The position numbers and the translations under genes are program-made. From positions 23,350,308-23,414,307 of the forward strand of contig NC_061867.1 of assembly GCF_907164915.1 (NCBI RefSeq): a stretch of 64,000 bases of DNA. Reading direction: 5' to 3'. Every line of letters starts with the position of its first letter. The first letter of the stretch is position 1. Under the pieces are notes generated by a model. That model had not been told where the DNA came from, made no database searches, and saw only the letters and a program-made list of their open reading frames with translations. Below are positions 11,533-20,113 of the stretch, piece by piece. The stretch is from Impatiens glandulifera (Eukaryota; Streptophyta; Magnoliopsida; Ericales; Balsaminaceae).

Positions 11533-12001
11533 TGTTACGACTTGTTTCGTAAGGTGTGTTTTGGGTTCAAGAATCACGTTCTTGATCTATAAGACCGGTG
11601 AAATTCTACAATCAAAGGGCAGCGGAAGGTTTTCGATAGAGAATTTGGGGGGAAAGGATAGAAGAATCAAGGGTGCGAAGAGAATTACTGTTGGTCTATA
11701 CCAAACAGTCCATAATAATAATAATAGACGAATAGGGGCGAAGTCACATCTTCATCATTCTATTCATGGGTCCTTGGGGAAGAAAGATCAGCCTTATATA
11801 GGTGATGTCTTGCCCCATAATATTCGGTTACAACAACTTTAAAAGAATAACAGAATTCGGTTTGTAAAATAGAAAAGAAAGCAAAACAAAATAATAATAC
11901 AACAAAACAGAAATATGGCCCATGTGCACACTAAGACCGGGTGCCGAGGAACGTTGCTGAAATTTATTCTAGGACCGAGGCCTTGATTTTAGACCCTAAC
12001 A
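11533..12001 (-). repeat. G2 3' LTR (left copy)
   Basis: This 469-bp terminal repeat reads TGTTAGGGTC...CGTAACA on the minus strand. A TATA box (TATATAAGG, minus) lies around 11793-11801. It appears identical to 13370-13838. Confidence 0.95.
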
Positions 12002-12005
12002 TTAT

Positions 12006-12015
12006 CTCCCCCTTC
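12006..12015 (-). promoter_or_regulatory. G2 polypurine tract
   Basis: GAAGGGGGAG on the minus strand lies 4 bp from the left LTR, as expected for the plus-strand primer. Confidence 0.85.
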
Positions 12016-12019
12016 AAAA

Positions 12020-12037
12020 TTCGTCGCCCTCGACGAA
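12020..12037 (-). other. Hairpin just upstream of the G2 polypurine tract
   Basis: On the minus strand TTCGTCG-AGGG-CGACGAA forms a perfect 7-bp stem with a 4-nt loop, 4 nt before the purine tract. The stem is identical to that of G1 although the loop and surroundings differ. Confidence 0.75.
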
Positions 12038-12152
12038 ATAAGACCGTGGTCTGCCGAGTCTGCCGAGCCTCTAATGCGCATGCTCAATATTTCAAAAAAT
12101 TCGGTCGGACTTCAGCAAGTCCCGCAAATGTCGGAGTCTAGGACCGCAATTC

Positions 12153-13313
12153 TTAGAAGCCTTCGGTCTTCCTGCTCCACGACCAGTCCTTCCTTCGGCC
12201 CAGCACGCCAAGTGCAGCAAAAGGGTCATCTTTCTTCCGGGCATACTCTAGAATGTCTTCAAATAACCAAGCCCAGTCTTTTATCCAGACCAGCAACACA
12301 TGCGCAACAACATAGCCATGTCTTCCGACTACCTTCCTGGCTGGTGTTCGGTTGTTGGGTTGCTGGGTTAGCCCTTTGATTATTTTTTGAAAATTTTCAG
12401 CAACGTCTTCCAAAACAAGTGAAACACTTTGGCATTCGTTCTTGCTGTTTATTTGTACCATGGCAGCAACATTGTGATTTTCCAAGGCCTTTTCTAGCTG
12501 GCTGCCTTGTATTATGTTGACCCGCGACCGAGGGGCACCTTGCTGGACTGAGAAAGTGTGCAAAAAAATGACACGTTCGTCCCTTGTCTTAAGCACCAAA
12601 GGTGGGACATAAAAATCTGATTCTTGGACGGGTTCTTGAACGCTTTCTTGGACTTCTTGATGATCAGTCGGGGCCAAGAACAATCTGGATTTGCACCTAT
12701 GATTGGGCTCCCAATTATCATTGCAAGTGTAGCGCCGGTTTTCCTTGGAATCGGTCGTCTGGTTTGTGCTCGGCCAGACCGTGTTAACAAAGCATGATTT
12801 AGGCAGCAGCGACGGTTTGGCGTTGTACAAGGGCTTGCGACCGAATCGCAGCAATAGATCTTTCTTGAATTTATGCCACGTCAATGCTTCCATATGGTTG
12901 CGATTCCGCAAATATGATTCATGCCACGTTCTTGCCTCTTTTGAGAAGTGAGTGCGGACAATGTCCAGCTTTGTGGCATCATTCGTCTTCCTTTCCCTAA
13001 AGATTTGCTCGGCAAATAAGAGCCAGCCCTCCAAATCAGTCCCATCAAATTCAGGAATACTAACATTTGTGAGCCGGGTTGGAGGAAGGTAGCAAGAAAC
13101 AATATTATAAGGTCGGGTGCCGGGATCTTGGCCATTATTAAACGCACCTTTTTCAATGGCTGTCAAGCTTTTTCCAGCAGTATACCTTCTGTCCATATTT
13201 TGCTGAAAGGCATTGTGCAAGGCAGCCTGTTCGGTCATATTTTGTTGCAGGGCGGCATTAATGGAGGCATATTGATGGGTCAGCCCTTCGAGTAGGGTCT
13301 TAAGATCGTCCAT
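12153..13313 (-). CDS. G2 truncated Gag protein, protease deleted
   Basis: This is an intact 386-codon frame on the minus strand. It begins MDDLKTLLEGLTHQYAS, followed by a Gln/Asn-rich helix. The Gag core follows (PEFDGTDLEGWLLFAEQIF, ARTWHESYLRNRNHMEALTW), but its second half is missing compared with G1. The knuckle reads YTCNDNWEPNHRC, with the first Cys of G1 replaced by Arg two residues before the Y. After DERVIFLHTFS the whole retropepsin has been removed, and the sequence resumes at GSQLEKALENHNVAAM, matching G1 after its protease. The tail KDWAWLFEDILEYARK matches G1 KDLAWIFEPSMEF. An intact frame despite these losses suggests the protein or its RNA is still propagated by helper elements. 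Confidence 0.85.
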   Translation of the reverse strand: MDDLKTLLEGLTHQYASINAALQQNMTEQAALHNAFQQNMDRRYTAGKSLTAIEKGAFNNGQDPGTRPYNIVSCYLPPTRLTNVSIPEFDGTDLEGWLLFAEQIFRERKTNDATKLDIVRTHFSKEARTWHESYLRNRNHMEALTWHKFKKDLLLRFGRKPLYNAKPSLLPKSCFVNTVWPSTNQTTDSKENRRYTCNDNWEPNHRCKSRLFLAPTDHQEVQESVQEPVQESDFYVPPLVLKTRDERVIFLHTFSVQQGAPRSRVNIIQGSQLEKALENHNVAAMVQINSKNECQSVSLVLEDVAENFQKIIKGLTQQPNNRTPARKVVGRHGYVVAHVLLVWIKDWAWLFEDILEYARKKDDPFAALGVLGRRKDWSWSRKTEGF

Positions 13314-13353
13314 CTTTGCTGCTATCTGGTTTCTTTCATTTGAGAATCGTCTT

Positions 13354-13365
13354 GCTCTGATACCA
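13354..13365 (-). promoter_or_regulatory. G2 primer binding site (tRNA-iMet)
   Basis: The plus strand reads GCTCTGATACCA, that is TGGTATCAGAGC on the minus strand. It lies 4 bp from the right LTR and is the same primer choice as in G1, S1 and S2. Confidence 0.95.
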
Positions 13366-13369
13366 AGAA

Positions 13370-13838
13370 TGTTACGACTTGTTTCGTAAGGTGTGTTTTG
13401 GGTTCAAGAATCACGTTCTTGATCTATAAGACCGGTGAAATTCTACAATCAAAGGGCAGCGGAAGGTTTTCGATAGAGAATTTGGGGGGAAAGGATAGAA
13501 GAATCAAGGGTGCGAAGAGAATTACTGTTGGTCTATACCAAACAGTCCATAATAATAATAATAGACGAATAGGGGCGAAGTCACATCTTCATCATTCTAT
13601 TCATGGGTCCTTGGGGAAGAAAGATCAGCCTTATATAGGTGATGTCTTGCCCCATAATATTCGGTTACAACAACTTTAAAAGAATAACAGAATTCGGTTT
13701 GTAAAATAGAAAAGAAAGCAAAACAAAATAATAATACAACAAAACAGAAATATGGCCCATGTGCACACTAAGACCGGGTGCCGAGGAACGTTGCTGAAAT
13801 TTATTCTAGGACCGAGGCCTTGATTTTAGACCCTAACA
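13370..13838 (-). repeat. G2 5' LTR (right copy)
   Basis: This 469-bp LTR appears identical to 11533-12001. The minus-strand TATA box is around 13630-13638. It is followed by the target duplication GTATC at 13839-13843. Confidence 0.95.
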
Positions 13839-13850
13839 GTATCTCAAGGT

Positions 13851-14667
13851 TTTTTTTTGGAAAACGGTTAAAATCATTTCAGTAAAATCCCAAAAGTGGG
13901 CGGGTCAAAAATCAAAGCTAGACAAACCCTAGCTATGATGAAGGATGACAATCAAAAGACCCTACAGAAATTGATTAGTAGAATTCATACATTCTAAAAA
14001 AACAGAGATTATAAATAGAAAAGACTACATTCAAACCTAACTATCCCAGCCTGGGATTTTTGCATGCCATCTATCTTCATTGAGAGGTCTTCTTCCCCTT
14101 CCTCTTCCTCTTCCCCTTCCTCTGACGATTTAAGGAGATTGTATTGAATTGAATGATGAGTATTGTTGTTTCTCATTTTGAATTCTCTCTTTGTACGAGT
14201 CCATTCTAATTTGATAGAAAGAAGTGTTTTTGAGAATTTCAGGGCTTTTACCTTTGTTATCTTCAACTTGAATTTCTATGTTTTTGTCTTCCTTATCTTC
14301 GACTTCAGACTCCACATCGCTTTTGGAATCTTCTTCATCGACTTTTGAATTCTGTTTTTCAGCTTTAAAATTTTGTGTGTCTTCCTCTTGAGTTTCCTCA
14401 ACAACAACTTGAGGTTCATCTTCGATTTCCATCCCGATCCTTCGCATTACAGAAAATTTTCTTTTCATCTTCACCTTGATACCTTTTACTTTCTTTCCTT
14501 CACTGTTTTCCTTTTCCTATAATCCTTCTTGCTTTCTTCTACAACTGTTTGATCTTTGAGTTTGGCCTCCCTCTATTTCTTTCTTTTTATTTTATGCTTC
14601 CTGACTTTTCTGGTTTTTCTGCTCTTCTTCTTTAACTTTATCACATTTATTGTGCAAGAAATTGTAG
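13851..14667 (-). pseudogene. R1: probable retroposed transcript (processed pseudogene) of a Lys/Glu-rich protein
   Basis: The insert interrupts the copia RT between a left CTCAAGGT (13843-13850) and a right CTCAAGGT (14668-14675). A run of eight T directly follows the left repeat. On the minus strand this is an insert ending in oligo-A and flanked by an 8-bp or longer duplication, the layout made by LINE-driven retroposition. The minus-strand sequence codes for a highly charged protein, for example MKMKRKFSVMRRIG, VDEEDSKSDVESEVEDKEDK and SSEEGEEEEEGEEDLSMK, in frames broken by stops. I cannot name the parent gene. An alternative is a truncated SINE/LINE with similar ends. Confidence 0.6.
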
Positions 14668-15300
14668 CTCAAGGTTATAGATAGTGGAATGAATTGACTT
14701 TGAGGAGTCATTCACCCTTATTGATAGAATTGAAGCAATCAGAATCTTTCTAGCTTATGCATCTTTTAAGAATTTCAAAGTTTATTAAATGTATGTGAAA
14801 AGTGCATTTTAAATGGAATTTTAAATGAAGATATGTATGTTGAACAAACGCCTGACTTTCAAGATCACTCATTGCCAAATCATGTTTTTAAACTTGACAA
14901 AGCTTTATATGGTCTTAAACAAGCTCCTAGAGCTTGGTATGATACTTTAACAAAGTTTCTATTTGATCATGATTTTGTAATTGGTACAGTTGACAAAACT
15001 CTGTTTAGATTTGTTAAAGATTCTTACATTTTACTTGTTCAAGTATATGTTGATGAAATTATGTAAGTTGATTCAGGACAAATTTGAGATGAGTATGATG
15101 GGAGAATTGGATTTCTTCCTAGGTCTTCAAGTTCGTCAACTTGAAGATGATATTTTCATCAACCAAGCCAAGTACACAAGGGAGCTGCTAAAAAAGTTTG
15201 GAATGGAAAGTTTCTCGGTTGCAACTACTCCAATGAACTCTTCCAGAAAGCTCGACAATGATGAAGATGGCCAGAGTGTCGACATAACTACTTAAAGAGG
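14650..15300 (+). pseudogene. Copia reverse transcriptase C-terminal part (C1)
   Basis: The RT resumes after R1 (VAQGY entry near 14665). 14833-15066 contains MYVEQTPDF, VFKLDKALYGLKQAPRAWYD and LVQVYVDEIM. The catalytic box of copia RT is YVDD; here the second Asp is Glu, and a small deletion right after it shifts the frame. The frame around 15062-15295 continues with KFEMSMMGELDFFLGLQV and ELLKKFGMESFSVATTPM. Family signatures are clear, but the enzyme is inactive from both the YVDE change and the frameshifts. Confidence 0.85.
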
Positions 15301-15960
15301 GATTATTGGTTCTCTGCTATACCTTACTACTAGCTGACCATACATTTGTTTGTCGTGGACGTCTGTGGAAGATTTCATGCTAACCCTTAACAATCTCATT
15401 ATGTTGTTGTTAAGCGTATTTTGAATTATTTAAAGGCAACTCAAAATGTTGGACTGTGGTATCCAAAGGATTCCAGTTTCAATTTAATTAGTTATTCTGA
15501 TGTAGATTATTCAAACTGCAAGATTGATCGGAAGAACACCAATGGGACTTGCTAGTTCCTTAGTGATCGTCTAATTTCTTGGTTCAGTAAGAAGAAAATG
15601 TTCATCACCACGTCTACAGTAGAGGTAAAGTACCTTGCTACAAGAAGTTGCTACTCTCAGCTCTTGTGGGTTCAACAATAGTTGAGGGACTATGGCATTG
15701 AGGTGGACTAGTCACCAATTTTTTGCAACAACACTAATGTCATAGCAATTACATACAATCCGGTGTTACACTATCGAACTAATAATAACGACATCCAACA
15801 CCACTTCATCTAGGAGAATGTCAGTCATAAGCATATTCGTCTGGAATATGTCCCAACAGATGATCAAGTGACAGACGTGTTCACGAAGCCACTCCTTAAG
15901 ACTAAGTTTTCTTACTTTAGTAATGTTTTGGGTCGTGTAGATCTTAATGAAATTTTTATT
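15300..15960 (+). pseudogene. Copia RNase H remnant (C1)
   Basis: In shifting frames this reads RGIIGSLLYLTTS, a family-typical start, then stretches corresponding to the RNase H core (the CDADYAG and ADMFTKPL regions are recognisable only in broken form). Numerous stops interrupt it. It sits between the RT and the purine tract, where copia RNase H belongs. Confidence 0.65.
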
Positions 15961-15976
15961 TAATTAATCATGCACA

Positions 15977-16085
15977 AATTGAGGGGGGAAATTTGTTGAT
16001 TAAAGTGGTTGGACAGACGTGTGTAGACGGATGTCTCTATTGGACTAATCAAATTAGTTGTCTAAAGAAACCATGACTATTCCAC
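15977..16085 (+). repeat. C1 polypurine tract and truncated 3' LTR
   Basis: The tract ATTGAGGGGGGAAAT is followed at 15994 by TGTTGATTAAAG, a plausible LTR start. Only about 90 bp can be assigned, because from about 16086 the sequence is the inverted ACCGAG repeat. The short remnant has GTCT/AGAC motifs loosely like the S2 LTRs. No matching 5' LTR is seen. Confidence 0.6.
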
Positions 16086-17110
16086 TTGGTCGGGGCTTAG
16101 GATCCTCAATCGGACCTATCAGTCATGGCTGAAAAGCCTCGGTCTGGGTGCTAAGGACTCTCGGTCGGGTGCCAAAATTCCTTGTCAGATCTCTTGGTCC
16201 TAGGTGGTAGTTATCGGTCTTAAGTTCAAGAGTTCTTGATCGGGTGAAAAACTCCTCGGTCCAAACTAAAGAACATCGGGCGGACCTCTCAACTCTCGAT
16301 AAAGAATACTGGTTGGACCTCTCCAATAGCTTCATTATACTCCATATACTTGATTAGTACTAAAATAAGAACACTAACTTTTCGTTTCGACCAATTTAAG
16401 AACTAAAATATTTCAATTATTATAAAAAGTTTTATTTTGATCAAACATAATTGAAATGGATCAAACATGTTCCAAATAGTTGTCCAACATCATTAGAAAC
16501 AGGTTGGAATGATTTATGGACAACTATTCTTAAGGATTAGCCCAAGAACAACAAACCTGAATTTTTGAATTTTAAAATTCAAATTTGGGTTTTTATGTTT
16601 TAGGTTAATTGATTGATTGCTTGATTCTAAACTAAATAAAAATCTTGGAAATGATCTTAGGATCGATTTCCAATCCTAAAATTCAACAACTAGATATCAT
16701 ACAAGCTTATGAAAACTGAAATATAAAAATTTCAAATTCAAACTGAAAGTATGAATTAAAGGGTGATTGGAAGCATGGAAATGATTGAAAACACTCCTTA
16801 GACTTTAGGAAAGCTTTTGGGATGACTAGATCCAAGTTTTAGAGCCTTACACATAAATTTAAAAAAAAATCGAAGCTTTTGAGCTTCATTGGAGGATTTT
16901 TTATTTCTTTCGATTTGAGGCTTGAGATGTTATTCCTTAGCTTCATAATTGTTGAGGGATGCTATTTATAGCCTCTCGAAGTTGGTTGGATGAGTCAAGT
17001 AGATTGAATTAGCCAAAATCCATTAATGATATTTTGACTATTCTTGAATCAACTTGCTGGAATAAGCATGTTCACAGTCTATTGATGTAGGAGAAATGAT
17101 CACCGTGATA
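16086..17110 (-). repeat. ACCGAG-rich dispersed repeat, right copy (inverted)
   Basis: The reverse complement aligns with about 2805-4350. It has the TATAAATAGC box (minus, around 16967-16976), the block CATTAATGGATTTTGGCT upstream, a long AT-rich part and then degenerate GACCGAGAGTCC-type units (16120-16330). It is about 1.0 kb against about 1.5 kb on the left, and clearly diverged. It starts right after the truncated copia LTR. Confidence 0.65.
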
Positions 17111-17146
17111 GTGTTATATCATTATTATTTTTTTTATGTTCATGAA

Positions 17147-17335
17147 AAATTATATAATTTATATAGTTATTCAAAATCTAACTTACAAAATATATACCTA
17201 TATAAAAGTATAAAATTATTTCAACAATCATAAGTGGTTTAGCAGCAAAAGTGTTAACATTTCATATTAGAAACTAGTGTTTGAATCCCTCTAAAAGAAA
17301 TAATTATTATAAATGAGTGCGCGAACATTTATAGT
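17147..17335 (+). repeat. tRNA-like SINE candidate, copy 1
   Basis: A box A-like segment (GTGGTTTAGCAGC, from 17234) is followed about 46 bp later by a box B-like GTTTGAATCC (about 17279-17288). The copy shares about 80 bp upstream and about 45 bp downstream with the copies at 17657 and 18850. The pattern suggests an RNA polymerase III promoter of a tRNA-derived SINE. No cloverleaf or CCA end is apparent, so it is not called a tRNA gene. Confidence 0.5.
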
Positions 17336-17344
17336 TGAAACGGA

Positions 17345-17530
17345 AACGAGAATGTTGGTTTGAGTAACGCAAACATTGGGGAAAATATTTAAGGGTTCGT
17401 CTAAGGAGGAAATATTGACTTGAGTAATGCAAACATTGGTGATAAAAACCTAAGGTTCTTCCATCGAGGGAAATCTACTTAGAGTAAAGAAAACATTGGA
17501 CGAGAATCCCTAAGGTTTGTCCACCCTCGA
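17345..17530 (+). repeat. Tandem repeat, about 60-bp unit, three copies
   Basis: Three imperfect units follow each other, each with a TTGAGTAAyGCAAACATTGG-like core (near 17358, 17418 and 17478) and ending in a CTAAGG..TCGTC-like block. No frame is conserved through them. Confidence 0.6.
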
Positions 17531-17656
17531 AATTTGTTATTAAATAATCAAAATCATTATAGATAAAAAAAATTAAATGAATTGTTTAGCTGATTTTTTT
17601 AATATTTTTATTTTTTTAAATAAGTATATAATAATAAGAAATATTAGACGACAATA

Positions 17657-17835
17657 GATAATTTATATAATTATTCAAAATCTAAATTACAAAATATATA
17701 TACATACACAAAATTATAAAATTAAATAAAAAATTATAAGAGGTCTAGCGGTTAAAGTATTAACATTTGATTCTAAATACTAGTGCTTGAATCTCTTTAA
17801 AAGAAGTAATTGATATATGTGAGTGCGTAACTAAG
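17657..17835 (+). repeat. tRNA-like SINE candidate, copy 2
   Basis: AGGTCTAGCGGTTAAAGT (from 17741) and GCTTGAATCTC (17785-17795) correspond to boxes A and B of copies 1 and 3. The flanking sequence, including AATTTATATAATTATTCAAA upstream and GTGAGTGCGTAAC downstream, matches copy 1. Confidence 0.5.
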
Positions 17836-18383
17836 GATGACAATTTGAAACCGTCCCCCAATTATGCCCCGAACACTATAAAACATAGTTAAATATATTA
17901 AATCACCAATATATTTATTTACTTACTATATTTTATAAGAGTTGTAAATTTATTTTTTTATAATAATATAAAATTTTAATATATTAAAATATATATTATA
18001 TTAAAAAAATCGTTTATATAATATTATTTTATAATTTTTTTTTTATAATTTTTTTAATTACCAATGTCATGCGGGATTCCCTGAAACCGAATAAAACAAA
18101 ATGGGAAAGGGATGGTATTAAAAAACCCAAAATAAAAATACATTCCCCGCCCCGAACCGCCCCATAGTCATCCCTATGTGTAACACAAAATTGGTGAGAA
18201 AACTTTATGCCTAAGGGTGTAATCAAATGTTTATTTACGTCCATCTAATGGATGTTTTCAATTTATATAATTTTGGGTAGGCTTAAAAAAATAAAAAAAT
18301 AATTTTAAATAAAACGAGTTGATAAAAGTAAGGTTGTTATGTTTTCTAATAATTAGATAAAAAAAATATTGAGTTAAAATAAT

Positions 18384-18419
<36 letters not shown>

Positions 18420-18849
18420 ATTAAAATCAACAAGCACCATATTAATCCACGACATTGTCTTTTCTCTCTCCTACACACTATTTCTTAATTAAATTTTATT
18501 TTTCATTACCATATATATTATATTTTTTTTCTTACCATATATCATCTAAAAAATTATCTATATTAATATAATTAATTTTTTTATTATAAATGCATCTACC
18601 TTCATAATTTTTATATTTATTTTATTATATATATATATATATAAATAATTTTATTGTATTAATGCAAATACACTCATAATTTTATATTTATTTGTTACCT
18701 TATATATATATATTATTTTATTTTTCATTATTAATTTTATATAAATACATTTTATCTTTTGTCATACATTTTTTCTCACATCATATAGATATATATATAA
18801 TTTTTTATGAGTATAAATGATTTTTATGTTAATATAAAAATTAACTAAT
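17836..18849. other. AT-rich spacer with a TA microsatellite
   Basis: This is non-coding AT-rich DNA. A TA repeat of about 15 units lies at 18387-18417, and shorter TA runs occur near 18628-18643, 18701-18712 and 18786-18800. The small open frames here are low-complexity. Confidence 0.6.
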
Positions 18850-18990
18850 TGACAATAAATATTAAATATAAAATAAATATACATACACAAAATAATAAAA
18901 TTATTTCAACAATCATATAATCATATGTGGTCTAGCGGTTTAAGTGTTCACATTTCATGCTTAAGACCAGGATTTGAATCCAAAACATTC
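18850..18990 (+). repeat. tRNA-like SINE candidate, copy 3
   Basis: TGGTCTAGCGGTTTAAGTG (from 18928) and GATTTGAATCC (about 18971-18981) repeat the box A/box B layout of copies 1 and 2 with 43-bp spacing. The upstream ATACATACACAAAATAATAAA is shared with copy 2 and the TTATTTCAACAATCAT with copy 1. Confidence 0.5.
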
Positions 18991-19074
18991 AAATTTATAT
19001 TTTCAAGAATGTATTCTTGACTATAATATATGGTGGCACAAATTTTAAACAAATTATAGGAATCTGAAAATGTG

Positions 19075-19455
19075 AGATCCAAATTATTGGTTGGTTTGGC
19101 GAACATTTAAAAGTGTAAGGTCAGAATTAGTGGTTGGTATGATGAGAATTTAAAAGTGTGAGGTCACTAGATGGAGGTCGGGTGATGGGTGGTATGTCGA
19201 GTGTCAGGTCGAAATTAGTGGTTGATATGACGAACATTTGAAAGTGTGAGGTCATGAGATGGAAGCCGAGTGGTGGGTAGTTTTTTGAGTGTGAGATTGG
19301 AATTAGTGGTTGGTTTTGTCGAGCGTTTGAAAGTGTGATGTCAAGAGATGAAGGTCGGGTGGTGGGTGGTTTGTCGAGTGTGAGGTTGAGATTAGTGGTT
19401 AGTTTAATAAGCTTTTGAAAGTATGAGATCATGAATTGAAAATCGGGTGACAGAT
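19075..19455 (+). repeat. Tandem repeat, 88-bp unit, about four copies
   Basis: Units start with GAATTAGTGGTTGG-like sequence at about 19123, 19211, 19300 and 19388, a steady 88-89 bp period. They contain GAAAGTGTGAGGTCA and GGTGGGTGGTTTGTCGAGTG. The 101-residue minus-strand frame across the array is the translation of the repeat and shows the same 29-residue periodicity. I do not regard it as a gene. Confidence 0.75.
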
Positions 19456-19825
19456 GATAATTGGAAAAGATTTGTGATTGGTTATTGATTTATAAAGTGG
19501 GAGTAAAAGAGAGGTTGACTAAGATTGATGAGTGATTTATCAAGGGATAGAAGTACGTGAAAAAATGTGAGTCACAATATTAGGGCCAATGGGTGGTTTG
19601 CCGAGGGAAATAAAGAGTTGGCTCGGACCTACTGTGTAATAAATGAGGCAATTGCCTTAGGCCCAAATATTTTTGGGGCACCAAAATCTTTAAAATAAAA
19701 AATTATAATGATATGTTCATGGACTTATTTTTAAAAAGTCCATAAATAATAATTGATAACCTATCAATGATAAGTCCTAACTTAATTTGTATCCAAAAAA
19801 ATAAAAATAAGAAACACTATCTTAC

Positions 19826-20113
19826 TTGGATAAAAGAATCGCACGATTCCTATTTATCAACAAAATCAAGGAAAAAGTGAATACACAACAAAAAGAAGAA
19901 GTTGAGAGATGTAAGGTAGAGTATGTAAAACAACAAGAGAGAATTAAACTGTTAGAGTACAACTATATTGATCTAGTTCAGGACAAAGTTATTCTTCAAA
20001 CTCAAGTGTAGTCTTTAAATGAAAATTTTGACACTATCCTAGCATTATGGACTAAGTTAGGGAAACAAATGATTCCAAACATTCTCACTCGGATGGCTGA
20101 TGAAGAAGGATAA
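19826..20113 (+). pseudogene. Coiled-coil exon fragment in D1
   Basis: The frame reads INKIKEKVNTQQKEEVERC, then EYVKQQERIKLLEYNYIDL, stops at 20009, and continues open as SLNENFDTILALWTKLGKQ...TRMADEEG. It is charged and heptad-like, in keeping with the C-terminal part of a plant CACTA (En/Spm) accessory protein. That attribution rests on the CACTA terminus downstream rather than on a diagnostic motif. The D2 counterpart at 59290-59515 has the same first stop position and a further frameshift, so neither is functional. Confidence 0.4.

Larger units (their letters stand above)
11533..13838 (-). mobile_element. G2: small non-autonomous gypsy derivative, gag only
   Basis: This element of 2306 bp lies opposite to its host copia. 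Its two 469-bp LTRs show no difference that I can see. On the minus strand the order is LTR (13838-13370), PBS (13365-13354), one frame, purine tract (12015-12006), LTR (12001-11533). The 5-bp target duplication GTATC lies at 11528-11532 and 13839-13843. It encodes a shortened gag related to G1 without protease, RT or integrase. Identical LTRs mean very recent insertion. Confidence 0.95.
6250..16085 (+). mobile_element. C1: decayed Ty1/copia (SIRE-like) carrying three nested insertions
   Basis: The parts occur in copia order on the plus strand: gag tail, aspartic protease, integrase, linker, reverse transcriptase, RNase H, then a polypurine tract (15977-15990) and the start of a 3' LTR at 15994. 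The frames carry many stops and shifts, so the element is dead. It is interrupted by G1 at 8268-11351, G2 at 11533-13838 and R1 at 13851-14667; without these the pol pieces are collinear. No 5' LTR is visible. Its integrase closely matches that of the minus-strand copia at 52332-52570, so both belong to one lineage. Confidence 0.85.

Noticed and set aside
12602..12951. Plus-strand frames inside G2 (12602-12787, 12745-12951)
   Set aside because: They lie opposite the long intact gag frame and have no family features.
18928..18981. Possible tRNA gene
   Set aside because: Box A and box B-like motifs are present, but no acceptor stem or anticodon stem can be drawn, and related copies at 17.2 and 17.7 kb share non-tRNA flanks. 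It is treated as a SINE candidate.
19127..19432. 101-residue minus-strand frame
   Set aside because: It simply translates the 88-bp tandem array.
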